Part shown: positions 13,001 to 26,145 of the stretch, one piece after another
How the letters are laid out: the number at the start of each line of letters is the position of its first letter
Numbering within the stretch: position 1 is the first letter of the stretch
Origin: Voacanga thouarsii
Lineage: Eukaryota > Streptophyta > Magnoliopsida > Gentianales > Apocynaceae
DNA: 64,000 nucleotides
NCBI GenBank assembly: GCA_026120185.1
Contig: JANUWF010002061.1
Location: 2,604,001 to 2,668,000, forward strand
Direction: 5' to 3'
Notes under the pieces: model-generated
Told to the model about the DNA's origin: nothing
Seen by the model: the letters and a program-made list of their open reading frames with translations, nothing else
Databases searched by the model: none
Program-made: the position numbers and the translations under genes

Positions 13001-15342
13001 TCTGATCACCTCTTTAAACATATCTTGTAATAAACATCAAACACCCCTTGCAGTACAAAATTGCAAATAACATTGAAAGGAAATATCCAACCTGCACTGA
13101 TGCATTTCCAGCAGAGGCAAAAGAAGCATTATCTGCATTTCCATTAGGTAGGCTGCCAGAGTTTCCACCAGGGGTACTGCTTCCATTCATTTCCAGTTGG
13201 CTGCTATTGGCCTGTCCAATCTGAGAAACATCCTTTGAGCTTGTTTGCGGGACATGTGAACCATCTGAGAAAGTTCCACTCCTTTCTCTTGCATCAGCCA
13301 GTTCAAGCTGAAGTTGTTGTATGTGCAGATGAAGACGCTCCATCTCACCAAACTAGTGAATAAAAATTCTATTAAACTAAAGTTCACACTAAGAAAAAAA
13401 CTATGATTTAAAGAAGTAAAAGTCACATTATGCAGAGAATTCAATTTCCACAAACAAGTATTAGAAATGAAAGGAACCTGTCTTTGACAACCAAGCCAGA
13501 GCTGGTTATACTGTTCTGTGCGTTCCCGAAGTTCAGCTTGTAGTGAATGGTTAGTGGTTGATTGCAATGCATCCATCTCCTGGACACGAGTAATCCAAGA
13601 TTGGGCCTCCCTCAGTTGTTCATCTTTGAAAATTATGGTTTCTTGAGCAAGTCTATTCTGAATGAAACAACAATCAAAACCATCACATCAAGGTACAAAA
13701 TGTACAATGTATCAGGTCATCAGTGCTGAGCCAGAATATAAACCAGGAAAGCGTGACATGATGTGTTTAAGGGAAAAGTCAAACTTCAGAGAATACAATT
13801 CTTATGAACATATTTTTTCAGCAAATACAAATAACCTAAGTTGCAAGCCAAAGTACTACCACTGTCACAACCATGTTACTCTCAAGAGAATTATAAGCAG
13901 ACCTGTTCCTGCAACTCCATAAACTGTCGTTCTTTTTCTTGAATGTGCTCCTGGAGGTCATGGATTTGTTTGATATGTTGAGTTCTTTCAGCTTCAGAGT
14001 TATCCCGCTCTCTCCTGAACATTTGAGATAAATAGGTATCAAAGTAAGACTCATGCCAACATCTTCACAAGAAACAATCCCTCTGTTGAATCCTCCTCCC
14101 TTCTCTTTATCCTTTTTTTTTTTTTTGGGGGTGCGTTGGGAACTATTTTCAAGGTTCACTTATCTAAAGGACAAAAAAAAATTCCAAACATGTGTTTTGA
14201 GGGGTGGAAATTGGAAAATCAAGCATTTGCCACATCTGCCAATCACATGTAGAAGCAGATTCTGTCACTTCGTTTCCTTGAACTCCTCCAAAAGTCAAAC
14301 ATCATATAACTGACGTTTTAAAGCTCATACCTGTACGTTTGCAGCTCTTTGCTTTGCTCTCGAAGAAGATCCTCTTTAGCCCACACCTGCTAAAGTAGAA
14401 AGAAGGCAAGAATTTAGCAAAGAAAGCACCAAGTATCCCAGGCTCACACCCAAACAAGGTATCTGCATTCAAGCTATGAAGAATGCCAAACGAACCGCTT
14501 CATTGTCTAGTCTGATAGCATGCAACTCCCTTTCCTTCTCTTCCATCTTTCTCTCCAACTCAAGTATCATCTGCTCCTTCTCTCGCAGTTGCTCCTTCAC
14601 AACCAACAGGAACACATAGTCAACAAGAAGCCCACAAATCCATACCAACGCATAAAATTGATCATCCAGATAGACATGCATGTCTGTTTAACAACTAAAA
14701 ATGCAAACCTGAAGCTTGACGTTGGCATTTGCATGATCTTTGACCTGAGCATCATAGGTGTTCCGCATCTCAATTATCTCCCTCCTGGCAATAAGCTGAG
14801 CACGAATATCAATCTCCATTTGCTGCAACTCTTCTCTTTGCTTTACCACGCTGTCAAGTCGCTGCTGCAAAATATCATTGTCCAAACTTCCGTCAATTGT
14901 AACGGAACAGAAGTCCACATCAACCGGCTCTCTACCCTGCTGCACCTTAAGAACACACGAAGTCACCTTCATTTTCACTCGCATTCCAACTAGAAACAAA
15001 ATTTTGATAAATGCGGGGAAGTGAGTGGGCAAAAACCCTAATTTTTCAGAACACATTCCTTACCTCATATATCAACCTCTCGTCCGATTGCCCTAACTTC
15101 GAACGCTCCAAATCCTACGCATCATTAATAGTTATAAACTTGGATAGAAGGGAAATTTTACAAATTTTACAGGTACAAAAGATGCAATGCAAACAGGTTT
15201 TCGAAGTGAAGGATACATCGTTACTGGAGTTTCGAACCGATTGTTCGGAGACAACACGCCACTCTTTCCGAGAAGCATGCGACGAGCTCGTCGGTAAAGA
15301 AACGCCGCGACCGGCTGCGGCAACACCCGCCGCGGCCTCCAT
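10047..15342 (-). CDS. Conserved plant coiled-coil protein with a C-terminal winged-helix-like domain (868 aa, 15 exons)
   Basis: I place 15 exons at 15342-15217, 15114-15064, 14945-14709, 14594-14496, 14386-14331, 14014-13903, 13657-13478, 13352-13092, 12188-11973, 11895-11695, 11549-11424, 11294-11013, 10896-10798, 10721-10195 and 10080-10047. All have GT-AG borders and sum to 2607 bp, exactly 869 codons. The exon-3 start has alternative in-frame AGs 3-9 bp apart, and the exon-9 end has two possible donors. Residues about 70-300 are charged heptad-rich helix (REELQQMEIDIRAQL, LERKMEEKEREL), a coiled coil. About 300-600 is Ser/Asn/Gln/His/Pro-rich and probably disordered. About 625-700 is compact (RLGKMIAPLHWHDYKKKYG, then FVSSHPELFVIEGD) and looks like a winged-helix fold, followed by an Ala-rich tail. 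The family is conserved in plants but I do not know its function; I suspect it is one annotated only as a DUF or coiled-coil protein. Confidence 0.85.
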
Positions 15343-16489
15343 TAATTGAATTTTGAAAGTGGTAAGACTCCTCCAACTTCTCAAACCCTAATTTTTTTTT
15401 CCCCCACCAAAACCTTCTGGGCAAAGAGAAAGATAGCAAGCAATTGGAAATAAAACAGAAAAAGCCCTAGAATGAGAAAGGAGAGTGCAATCAATCAATT
15501 AAATTAATAAAGAATAATTTTAGTGAGTGAGCAGAGTGTGAAAAGGGAAATGCGATTGTGTTCTTGGCATCGCCAGTCTCATTCTCTACCTCTCTGGTAT
15601 GGTGGATTTTGGGCTTGGGAGTGTAGATTTGGGGTTTTGGGGCAAAACGAAGGGTTTTTAACTGAAGGGATTGGGAATTGGACGGTTAAAAGAAAAGGCA
15701 AAACAAAAGTAAAATTTCTATATAAAAAAAAAAAAAATTGACGACAGTGGAAATTTGCGAGAGACAGGGGCTGTGATCCAGTGCGGAGGGAGGTTGGATA
15801 CAGGCAAACACTCCGCCTTTTGTCGAGGAATGACTTCGCGACGACGCTCACAAGGGTGCGTGTAATATACGCCATTTTTTAGCAGACGCAGTACTGTTGA
15901 ACTAGTAGGGAATTTAACTGGGTCGTGAAAGAAAAACATCTTGATCCGCGTGTGATTTGGGAGTGGATGGAAGATGTTTTTAATCAGGTCCTGAAATGGG
16001 CCCGGACACGCTTTCGTGGTCTTACTGTCAATCTTGGGTGTACAATGGGCTAGGATCATTGTTTGGTCAACAATCAAGCCACCTTTGAAATTCTCTCAAA
16101 CTTTAAGTACACCAAAAAGTCGAGTAGATTCACAGGAGAAGTTCAGCTGGGCATAAATGCTCCCTTTATCTTTATGTATATGAATTACAGAGATGATCCT
16201 TCCTCTTGGGGCAATGACGCAACTAGCGAGGTTCTAACCGAGGCGCGTCTATTGTTGATTGAAAATTAAGATAAATTTTAAATTAATTTTAAAAATTACG
16301 TAATTATTTCAATTAAATTCTTTTAAATATTATTTTATTTAGCTAAAGACTATTTTGATATACTGTTTATATTTTAGGAATTAAATTGAACAAAATAATT
16401 TTTAAAAGATTTGATTGAGACAATTATATATATATTTTTTATTTTATTTATAATTTTAATAATTTATATTTATTTTTGAATATATATTT
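15343..16489. other. 5' flank of the coiled-coil gene and start of AT-rich spacer
   Basis: 15343-15720 is the probable 5' UTR and promoter side of the minus-strand gene. Unusually GC-rich non-repetitive sequence continues to about 16260. A plus-strand frame of 68 codons at 16063-16269 resembles nothing I know and I do not call it. From 16260 the sequence becomes strongly AT-rich. Confidence 0.4.
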
Positions 16490-17145
16490 TTTCTTTTTTT
16501 AAACTCATAAAAAAAATTATCTAACTTATATTTTTTCTTTCTTTTCCCTTTATTGTAATTCGTCTAACTTATATTTTTCGATGACATATATTTTTTCATT
16601 TATTTTGCTCATATAAAATTTTACCACCTTAGAAATATGAGTCAAAATAAACAAAAATATATATATCGTCAAAAAAAACATGAGTTATATGAATTACAAT
16701 AAAGGGGAAGGAAAATTTTTTTTATGAGTTAAAAGAAATGAGAAAAAATATATATCTTAATAAAAATATGAGTTATAGAAATTACAAGAAATGAAAAATA
16801 GAAAAATATTTATATGAGTGAAAAGAATATATATATATATATATAGTCCACAAAAATGTTAGTTAGAAGAATTACAAGAAAGAGGAAGGAAAACAGAAAT
16901 TTTATGAGTTAAAAGAAATAGAAAAAAATTATTAAGAAAAATATTATAAATTAGAAGAATTCTAAGAAAATAAAAAATGAAAAATTTTATATGAGTTAAA
17001 ATAGATGGGAAAAATACATCTTTAAGAAAAAATTTTGATTTAGATAAATTATAAGAAAAGAAAAAGAGAAAAAATTATAAACTTAAAAAGAAATAAAAAA
17101 CATATCTTTAAAAATAAATATAAATTATTGAAATTATACAAAATG
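16490..17145. repeat. Degenerate ~88-bp tandem repeat array with an inverted flank
   Basis: A motif like GAGTTA..GAATTACAA recurs on plus at about 16682, 16769, 16859, 16945, 17036 and 17123, giving a spacing of 86-91 bp. The sequence at about 16497-16640 reads as the same unit in reverse orientation (TTGTAATTC..TAACTTAT), so the array begins with an inverted part. Copies are diverged and AT-rich, with (TA)n runs at 16829-16844 and 17151-17168. Confidence 0.6.
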
Positions 17146-18657
17146 TAATATATATATATATATATATAATTATCTCAATTAAATCCCTCAAATATTACTT
17201 TACTCAATTTATTCATCTCAGATTCTGCTCACAATGCTTCCAATTCATTTAATTCAAACGATTAATATAAAAAATTATATTATCATAAATATTTAAAAAT
17301 AAAACATAATAATTAAGGTAAAAAATGTTAAAATTATATATTATTATAAAAAGTTTTACTATTTCTTTCATATGCTTCTTCAACCACTCCCCCCCCCTCC
17401 CCCCGTCCCTCTCTTAAGGAAATTGAATAACTTGATTTTTTTTTTTTATGTATTAATAGGAAATTTTTTATTTTGCCATCGAACTCTTAGTCAAATTTCA
17501 CGTTACTATCTTTCATCTCAAATCGATGTCTCGACTCTTAAATTTATTTTTTTAACTTTTCATATTTGTCTAGTTAATCAACAAGTCAACTGAACATGTG
17601 TTTGGCACATGAATATTTTGAATTAAATAATATAAATATTTCAAGTAGCAAAAATAAAAGTCAAAACAATAAATTTATTGCCAAAGAGGACTTAAATACA
17701 ATAATCTTCAACTAAGAACATTTCATTAATTAAATCTTTTACTCTTTTTGTTTCTTTTTATCTATTTATTTTAATCTATTCATAAGTTTTAAAAAAATAA
17801 TATTTTTCAGTTAATTAATCAATATTTCCTATACTACCCTCAAAAAATCTCTCTTTTTATTAAAAAATAATTAAATTTTAAAACTTTATATGTTGTAAGT
17901 GTATTTAATTTACTTTCATTTATCACTACATGTGTAGAAGTACTCATTGTATTAAAAAGAAGTATTTGTGAAAAATAATAATTAATATAATCTTAATTTG
18001 CTAATAAAGTAGATAAATTAGAATAAAAATTTTAAATAAAATAGACAAATAAAATGAGACGGATTAAATATTACTTTAGATGCCTTCGTTCCAATTGTGG
18101 TCTTTCTGGGCTCGTCACAACCGGCAAGAAGGTGAAAACCAAGTCTTAGGAATAAATTATTTTCAATTTAAATTAACTTTTTAATTTAAAATAATATTAA
18201 TTTAAATAATTTTTATTTTCTATACTCACAACATATTATATTTTATCTCTCTCAATAATAATTGAATCATATATTTATTTTATATTTAATAATATTTTAT
18301 TATAATTTAACAAATTCATTCTAATATCATCTTTATCCAAATACAACCTAGATTTATTCTTTGATATGAAGGGTGGAAAATACATATTGAGTTGGAAATT
18401 ATAGAGATGTTGATTTTGAGATCAAAGAACTATCCAATAACTAGAAAGCTTGATTTATAATTCCCAGTAAGTCAATTTACCATCTCCTTTCTTCTTTTCA
18501 CTATGGTTATTGTTCTCTTTTTGCGGAAATGTTAGTTAAATTTGGGTGTAAATGCCAACATGACCATCTTCAATTGAATCTAACTGAACTTCTTTAAAGT
18601 TTTTTTTTTTTTTCCCCCAAATCTTGCTGCACCACCGCCCCATTTCCGAGACTTTAT
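17146..18657. other. AT-rich intergenic spacer
   Basis: No gene or known repeat seen. Contains a (TA)n run at 17151-17168 and a C-rich stretch at 17388-17410. Confidence 0.5.
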
Positions 18658-18659
18658 TA

Positions 18660-18935
18660 CTCCTTCCATCCCATAATATAAGTCGTTAGAGATTACTTTT
18701 ATTGTCCCAAATTATAAGTCATCGGGGACTTTTCAAAAAGGTTTTAAAGTTATTTTTACATTTTTGTCCTTATTTATTATTCTCTTTCCCTCTCTTTCCC
18801 TCTCCTCTCTTTTCTTATTTCCAAGACATTTAAATAGGGGTATTTTAGGAAGAAAAATATAAAGTCACCTTACTTTTAAGAATCTTAATACGTGTAAAAT
18901 TAAGTTAAATGACTTATATTATGGGATAGAGTGAG
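18660..18935. mobile_element. Stowaway-like MITE (276 bp)
   Basis: The ends are about 25-bp terminal inverted repeats: the left starts CTCCTTCCATCCCATAATAT, the right is its near reverse complement ending ATTATGGGATAGAGTGAG. The TA dinucleotides at 18658-18659 and 18936-18937 are the expected Tc1/mariner-type target duplication. It has no coding capacity and depends on a mariner transposase elsewhere. Confidence 0.88.
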
Positions 18936-18937
18936 TA

Positions 18938-19864
18938 TGATATTTTCTTTTCTTTTGACCTTTGAGACACCCGCAAGCAACTTCAACTTAGGTATTCCCT
19001 ATAAAAAAAACACACACACACCCAGAAAAATATATTTCAACTTGGATCTTGTAAGGATTATATATTTATATATATTTGTTGAATCTACAATCACAGAGAA
19101 TGTGAGAGTAGAAGACGAGGAAACTTGTTTTTTCTAACTTTTGAATAGGCAACTTAGTCTTTTAATAATTTTAGAAGTAGGTGTAGTTTATAATTATTTT
19201 AAATTTTAAATTTTATAATTTAATTTTTAATTTTCATAATTCAATACTTTAATATTTATTTTTTATTTTTATCAAACAAGTTCTTAATTTGGATTAAAAT
19301 AGATATCTAATACTAATACTATAGATATTTAAACCATATTTATACATTTAAATTTGACAACAAATACTTAAATTCATATCTATATAACACTTCATACTTA
19401 TATCACTTATTTATGTAGGACTGAAATATTACAATTTCAAATAAATAATAAGAAAACTAAATAAATAGCTAAGAAAAGGATTAAAAACAACATATTTGCT
19501 CCATAATTCATCAAATGATATTGATAAGTATGTAGCTACATATTGCATTATATGATTATATTAATTCTAGAACCTATAAAAAAGCTCTTGAAACATTTCT
19601 CACATTTTTAGATTTTTTCTACTTCAAATTATTTGTCATTTCGTGAAAAAAAAATGTATTTATTATTTTAATTATATCATTATAATTTTTGGCTTTACTA
19701 GATCATAATGTTAACTGATTTTTTAAAATTTCAAGACAATTATGTAATTTTCAATTAGCGAATTTGATTTTTATTTCTAAAAACTCCATAAATATTAGAA
19801 ATTCCTCGATATATGTAATTTGTATACTAATGATTGATACTTTAAAACAGAGGGCATAATTGAT
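18938..19864. other. AT-rich spacer between two MITEs
   Basis: No gene, RNA or repeat recognised. A short (CA)n run lies at about 19011-19020. Confidence 0.5.
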
Positions 19865-19866
19865 TA

Positions 19867-20151
19867 CTCCCTCCGTCCCATTAAAATTGGCAGTGGTTGA
19901 CTTGGCACGATATTTTATGCAAAAGTAAAAAATAGAATATAATAATAATAATATAATATAATAAAAATAAAAAATATGTGAGTTCCATAATACTTTATGT
20001 CAAATCTAAGAATATAAATATAATATATGTGGGGTATATTTATTATTTTATAATAAATTGTATAGTAAAAATTTTCCTTTTAAGGAAAGTGTCAAATTTA
20101 ATGGGACATCCCAAAATAGTAAATATGTCAATTTTAATAGGACGGAAGGAG
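19867..20151. mobile_element. Stowaway-like MITE (285 bp)
   Basis: Terminal inverted repeats start CTCCCTCCGTCCCATTAAAA on the left and end AATAGGACGGAAGGAG on the right, which is the canonical Stowaway consensus. TA flanks both sides (19865-19866 and 20152-20153). It is closer to the consensus than the 18660 copy and belongs to a different subfamily, because the inner parts do not match. Confidence 0.9.
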
Positions 20152-20164
20152 TATTATTTAAAGG

Positions 20165-20420
20165 TACCCTCCTGCCGGGGGCACTGCTCAATTGGTTATG
20201 GCCCTTTTGGTACTTGTGCTGTGAATAGATAATTACAGGATCAAATCTCCGTTCAGCTGGCTTCACAGTTAAAGTCGGATCAAAGTCAATTAGTTGAGAC
20301 ACATCTAATATTTATCTAGTTTGTCAGAGCCGCCGGACTATTATCCCAAAAACACCTTTCGTGGGATCAATCAGCAGATCCGTTCGTACGAGAGTAGTAT
20401 CCCAATAGCATCCTTCTACA
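20165..20420 (+). mobile_element. Possible tRNA-derived SINE
   Basis: An A-box-like TGCTCAATTGG (about 20187) and a B-box-like GGATCAAATCT (about 20239) lie about 50 bp apart, as in RNA polymerase III promoters of tRNA-derived SINEs. The stretch is GC-richer than its surroundings. The B box has about three mismatches to the consensus, and I see no clear poly(A) end or target duplication, so the call is tentative. Confidence 0.35.
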
Positions 20421-20911
20421 AATAAATGTTCTTGACTGATTTATTTCCAAAATTCAATGGTGATTTTACATTTTGTTTGGCGCACAAGGAAGGAAGAAAA
20501 TAAGAAGTGGAGGGAAAGTGATACTTTTACTTCAATTACGGAAAGTAAATTTGATTTACTTATATTTTATTCAATTAAAAATGGAAGAAAAATAAATAAA
20601 ATATTACTCATTACAATAATTTTACTATTATATAATTATATTTTTTACTTCAACCATTAAAAAATATAAACATAATGATATATGTATTTTTTAATATTAT
20701 TTACTTTTTAACATCTCTAAAATTAGAAGGAAAGAAATTATTAATGTGTAGAGGAGATACTTTCCCATCTAATTCATTTTACTTTTATATTTATATCCAA
20801 TTACCAAACACGTTTTTTTCTTTAATTTAGTTTTACATTTACTTCTGTTTCTAAATATTTTTACTTTTTGTCTTAACTAAATACAAATTTAATTAAATAT
20901 AAAAAAAATAG
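20421..20911. other. AT-rich spacer before copia copy 2
   Basis: Nothing recognisable beyond low-complexity AT-rich sequence. Confidence 0.5.
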
Positions 20912-20916
20912 CATTC

Positions 20917-21283
20917 TGTTATAAAATTAGGGTAGTGTTAGAATAAAATCTACACACTACACACTAAGAAAATTCTAACTATTCTTTGCACAAGAATTTC
21001 TCTTCAAACTTCTCTCTTTCTTTCTCTCACAATTCTTTCTCTAATCTTTCTTTCACTAATCTTTCTTTCACAAAATGATGGTGTATTACAAGCTTAGAGA
21101 ATAGCTCTATTTATAGAGCTCTAATTAGTGAAATACATCATGGCATACATCATCTTCAACTAATCTCAATTAATGGTGTCTCCACTAAATGGTGGACATC
21201 CATAAAAATCTTCTAATAATTCACATAAATCCATAATTAGTGGAGCCTCCACTAATTAATGGAGATTCCAATAATTCATAACA
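20917..21283 (-). repeat. 3' LTR of copia copy 2
   Basis: 367 bp, essentially identical to the 5' LTR apart from one SNP and a 15-bp shorter pyrimidine repeat. Confidence 0.95.
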
Positions 21284-21449
21284 CTCCCCTTGGATGTCCA
21301 TCAATTACATAAAGAATATGCCTCGTTAAAACCTTACTAGATAAAAACCCAGTGGGAAAAAAATCTAGTGAAGGAAAAAGAGTACACTATTCTATATGTC
21401 CATTTATTACTCCCCCGATGAGATGATTCCTTTAAATCTTTAAACCGAC

Positions 21450-24400
21450 GCATACCGATTTTATATCTCAACTTTTCAAATGTTGCGATCGGTAAAGTCT
21501 TCGTGAAAATATCTCATGAGGTTATCACATGACCGAATTTGTAGCACATCAATTTCACCTTTCTTCTGGAGTTCATGAGTAAAGAAGAATTTTGGTGAAA
21601 TATGTTTTGTCCGATCTCCTTTAATATATCCGCCTCGTAATTGAGCTATGCAAGCTGCATTGTCTTCATAAAGAGGAGTTGGAATACCTTTGATTGATGA
21701 TAATCCACAACTTTCTCGGATATAATGAATCATGGATCTTAGCCATACACATTCTCGACTTGCTTCATGAATGGCTATAATTTCAAGCATGATTTGAAGA
21801 AGTAGTCGCTATAGATTGTTTCGTAGAACGCCATGATATAGCAGTATTTCCACATGTAAATATATAACCCGTTTGAGAACGTGCTTTATGTGGATCAGAT
21901 AAATAACCAGCATCTGCATAACCTATCAATGTTGGACTGGTTTTATTTGAATAAAATAATCCGAGATCAATTGTACCTTGGAGATATCGAAGGACTTGTT
22001 TAATTCCATTCCAATGTCGTCGTGTTGGTGAAGAACTAAATCTTGCTAATAAATTGACAACGAAAGCAATATCAGGCCGTGTGTTATTAGCAAGATACAT
22101 CAATGCACCAATTGCACTGAGATATGGTACTTCAGGACCAAGGAGTTCTTCATCATTTTCTTGAGGTCGGAAAGGATCTTTATCCACATTTAATGATCGG
22201 ACGATCATTGGAATACTCAATGGATGTGCTTTGTCCATGTAAAATCTTTTTAGCACTTTTCGTTGTATATGTTGATTGATGAATAAATGTTCCACTCTCC
22301 AAATGTTCAATTTGTAAACCAATGCAAAATTTGGTTTTACCAAAATCCTTGATTTCGAATTCTCTTTTTAAATAATCAATTGTTTCTTGGAGCTCTTCAG
22401 GAGTTCCAATAAGATTAATATCATCAACATATATAGCTAATATCACAAATTTAGAACCAGATTTCTTGATAAAAACACATGGACATACCTGGTCATTTTT
22501 AAATCCCGCTTTCAATAAATATTCACTAAGACGTGTGAACCACATGCGCCCAGATTGCTTCAGGCCATATAATGATTTCGCAACTTGATGGAGTAATTTT
22601 CACGAGGATAATGTTTATATGCTTCAGGCATATGAAATCCTTCAGGGATTTTCATGTAAACATCATTTTCTAAATTTCCATACAAGTAAGCAGTGACAAC
22701 ATCTAATAGGCGCATATCTATCTTTTCATGTACTGCCAAACTGATAATATATCGGAGTGTAATAGCATCAACAACAGGAGAATAAGTTTCATCATAATCA
22801 ATACCTGGTCTTTGTGAAAAACCTTGGGCTACTAATCGCGCTTTATATCGAACGATTTCATTCTTTTCATTGCGCTTTCGCACAAATATCCATTTGTAGC
22901 CAACAGGTTTTATACCTTCTGGTGTTCGGACTGCAGGTCCGAAGACTTCACGTTTTGCCGTTGCATTTAACTCCGATTGAATCGCATCTTTCCATTGCAA
23001 CCAATCTTTTCTATGCCGACATTCATCAATCGATATTGGTTCGGGATCATCATTATCCCGTGTAACATCAAGAGATATATTGTATGCAAATATATTATCA
23101 ATAACAGCTTTCTATCCGATTCCAACTTCTACCGGAAGTGGTATAATTGATAGAAATTTCGAGTGTTACTTTCATCAACTTCGGTTCTTTGTCATCGGTT
23201 CTCTCTTGGTCCTTATCATTCTTTTCTTCAATATGATCTTCCGGATCATTTAATCCTCTTTTCTTTCGAGGATTTTTATCTTTAGAACCAAGAGGTCGGC
23301 CACGCTTCGGCGTGTTTTTGACTCAAGCGACTATAGGTATAATATTTTGTTCTGCTGGAACTTCAATTCGAATAGGAGCATTTATAGTCGGAATATGCGA
23401 TTTTGTAACTCTTCCGGAGTCAACAAAAGCGTCCGGCATTTGATTTGCAATGCTTTGCAAATGAATTATCTTTTGAACTTCAAGTTCACATGCGCTTGTG
23501 CGCGGATCAAGATAATTTAATGATGTTGTCCAATCAAGATCCTTTTTATACTTGTTTTGGTTCTCCCCTAATTTAGGGAATAATGATTCATCAAAATGAC
23601 AATCGACAAATCTTGCTCGTGAATACATCTCCTGTCGGGGGTTCAACATACCCGATAATAGAGGGAGAATCATATCCAACGTATATCCCCTTTCTTCTTT
23701 GAGGACCCATCTTTGTACGTTGGTTTGGTGCAATTGGAATATATACAAGACACCCAAAAATTCTTAAATGAGCAATATTTGGTTCGACCCAAAAGCCAAT
23801 TGCAAAGGAGAGAATTTATGATAACTAACTGGTCTTATACGTACAAGTGTTGCAAGCATGTAGAATAGCATGTCCCCAGTGCAGATGTTGGGAGATTTGT
23901 TTTCATTAATAATGGTCTAGCAATTAATTGTAATCGTTTAATTAAAGATTCAACAAGACCATTCCGTGTGTGAACATGAGCTACAGGATGTTCAACATTA
24001 ATCCCAATTGACATGCAATATGCATCAAAAGCATGTGATGAAAATTCACCAACGATTATCCAAACGGATATTTTTAATGTGATGGTCCGGAAATTGTGCT
24101 CGTAATTTAATTATTTGAGCAAGTAATCTCGCAAACGCCAGGTTGCGAGTAGATAATAAACATACATGTGACCATCGAGATGATGCATCAATTAAGACCA
24201 TAAAATATTTGAACGGTCCACATGGTGGATCAATAGGTCCACAAATATCTCCGTGAATCTGTTTCGAGAAATGTAGGACTTTCAGCTCCTACTTTTACTG
24301 GTGATGGTTTAACAATTAATTTTCCTAGGGAACATGCAGTACATGCGAATTTTTTTGATGTTAATATCCTTTTATTTTTTAAAGGATGACCATGTGTATT

Positions 24401-24904
24401 CTCAATGATTCTTCTCATCATGGTAGATCCCGGATGACCCAACCGGTCATGCCAAATGCTAAAAGTAATAGGATCAGTAAACTTCTGGTTTACTAGATAA
24501 TGAATTTCAATTGTACGTATTTTTACAAAATATAGACCAGTAGAAAAAGACGGCAGTTTTTCTAATACCGATTTCTTACCCAAATGCATTTGAGTAATAA
24601 AAAGATACTCAATCCCATTTTCCTCATTTGTTTCAACATGATACCCATTTCTGCGGATATCTTTAAAACTCAATAAATTTCTTCTGGATTTTGAGGAAAA
24701 TAGTGCCTTATCAATAATAATTGTTGTTCCTTTAGGCAACAATATACTAGCTCTTCCGGAGCCCTCAATTACATTTGCACTACCGTTTATCGTATAAATA
24801 TTTATTTCTCCCATTTTGATATCAGAAAAATATTTCTCATTTTTTAGTATGGTGTGTGTAGTTCCACTATCAATAATGCATACATCATCATTAATAACAG
24901 CCAT
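21450..24904 (-). pseudogene. pol pseudogene of copia copy 2
   Basis: The protease has the intact active site I-D-S-G-T-T-H-T at its start (from about 24880). The GAG-pre-integrase segment IWHDRLGHPGS is intact. A one-base insertion near 24258 breaks the frame at the first integrase aspartate region (HGD expected). RT begins about 23000 with YKWIFVRKRN; the YVDDINLIG polymerase motif is at about 22440-22414. RNase H holds SQTGYIFTCGNTAISWRSTK, then an extra T at about 21793 shifts the frame within SSNHAEIIA. Further indels lie at about 22585, 22285 and 21512. Confidence 0.85.
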
Positions 24905-24986
24905 CTGAACACAAATATATATATGTAAACGTAAATATTATTAAAATAGAATGAAAATGAAAATACAAAAATATCAGGGTGAGGCT

Positions 24987-26044
24987 TTAGTTTTTCTGGA
25001 CACTGCCATCACCAATTAAATGGTCTATCCTACCGTCTGGGTGTTCAAAAAAAATCCGATACATCCATATGGGTAATATTGATATTATGATCTTCAGGAT
25101 CAATATCATCATCCTCAGCATTATTTATTGGATGTTGAGAAAAATTTGCTTCCACATTTTTATTTTTCAATGAAGCTTGATACAATTCAACTAAATGCTT
25201 AGCCGTACGACAGTTTCGTGACCAATGACCTTTCATGCCACATCTATAACATATATCCTCATGCTTTTCTTCAATTTCTTTTTCTTTTCCCTTTTGATCT
25301 TTTTCTGTTCCACTTCGGTGGCAGTATTTCTCACGATTTGATTATAATTGTGATAAGGGAAATATCGAGCGTGACTACGACCATAACCACGGCCACGGCC
25401 ACGACCACGACTATAACGATGGCTTCTGCTGGAGCCAACGACATTCACTTCGGGAGTGCTTGTAGAGCCGATTGGTCCGGCTTCATGATTTCTCAATAAT
25501 AACTCATTATTTTTTTCTCGCAATGAGGAGGGCAATAATTAAATCAGTAAATTTTGTATACCCCTTTTCTCGATATTGTTGCTCGCAGGACAATATTCGA
25601 GGCATGAAAGGTGGAGAATGTCTTCTCCAACATATCTTTATCAGTCACTTTTTCTCCACATAATTTTAATTGAGATGTAATTTTATACATTGCGGAGCTA
25701 TATTCATTCACGGTTTTAAAATCTTGCAACCTCGAGTGCAACCATTCATACCGTGCAGTAGGTAGTACGACCATCTTCAGGTGGTCAAATCTTTCTTTTA
25801 AATTTACCCACAGACCATATGGATCTTTTTCGGTAAGATATTCCATTTTCAAATTTTCATCGAGATGACGACGAATAAAAATCAAAGCTTTAGCCTTGTG
25901 TTGTGCAGATGCACTATTATTTGCTTGAATAGTTTCACTAAGGCCTTCAGCATTTAGATGCATTTCTGCATCGAGAACCCATGACATATAATTTGTTCCA
26001 GAAATATCAAGGGCTACAAATTCGAGTTTCGCGATGTTAGCCAT
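24987..26044 (-). pseudogene. gag pseudogene of copia copy 2
   Basis: The start MANIAKLEFVALDISG at 26044 opens a capsid-like part running to about 25590, where an inserted dinucleotide breaks the frame in a Gln-rich segment. A second break is at about 25513. The nucleocapsid zinc knuckle C-Y-R-C-G-M-K-G-H-W-S-R-N-C is intact. An extra T in a T-run at about 25055 shifts the frame before the C-terminal GDGSVQKN. Total length would match a normal copia gag of about 350 residues. Confidence 0.85.
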
Positions 26045-26145
26045 AGAGATCAATAAATGCGTACCTGTCTTCTGGTTTTGGTAACGGCAGAAACTCGTGC
26101 TTAGTCTTCTGGCTTTTGTACCGGTAGAGACTCGTGCTGATAACG

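Noticed and set aside
16063..16269. 68-codon plus-strand frame upstream of the coiled-coil gene
   Set aside because: No recognisable domain, no neighbours in frame, lies next to the divergent promoter region.
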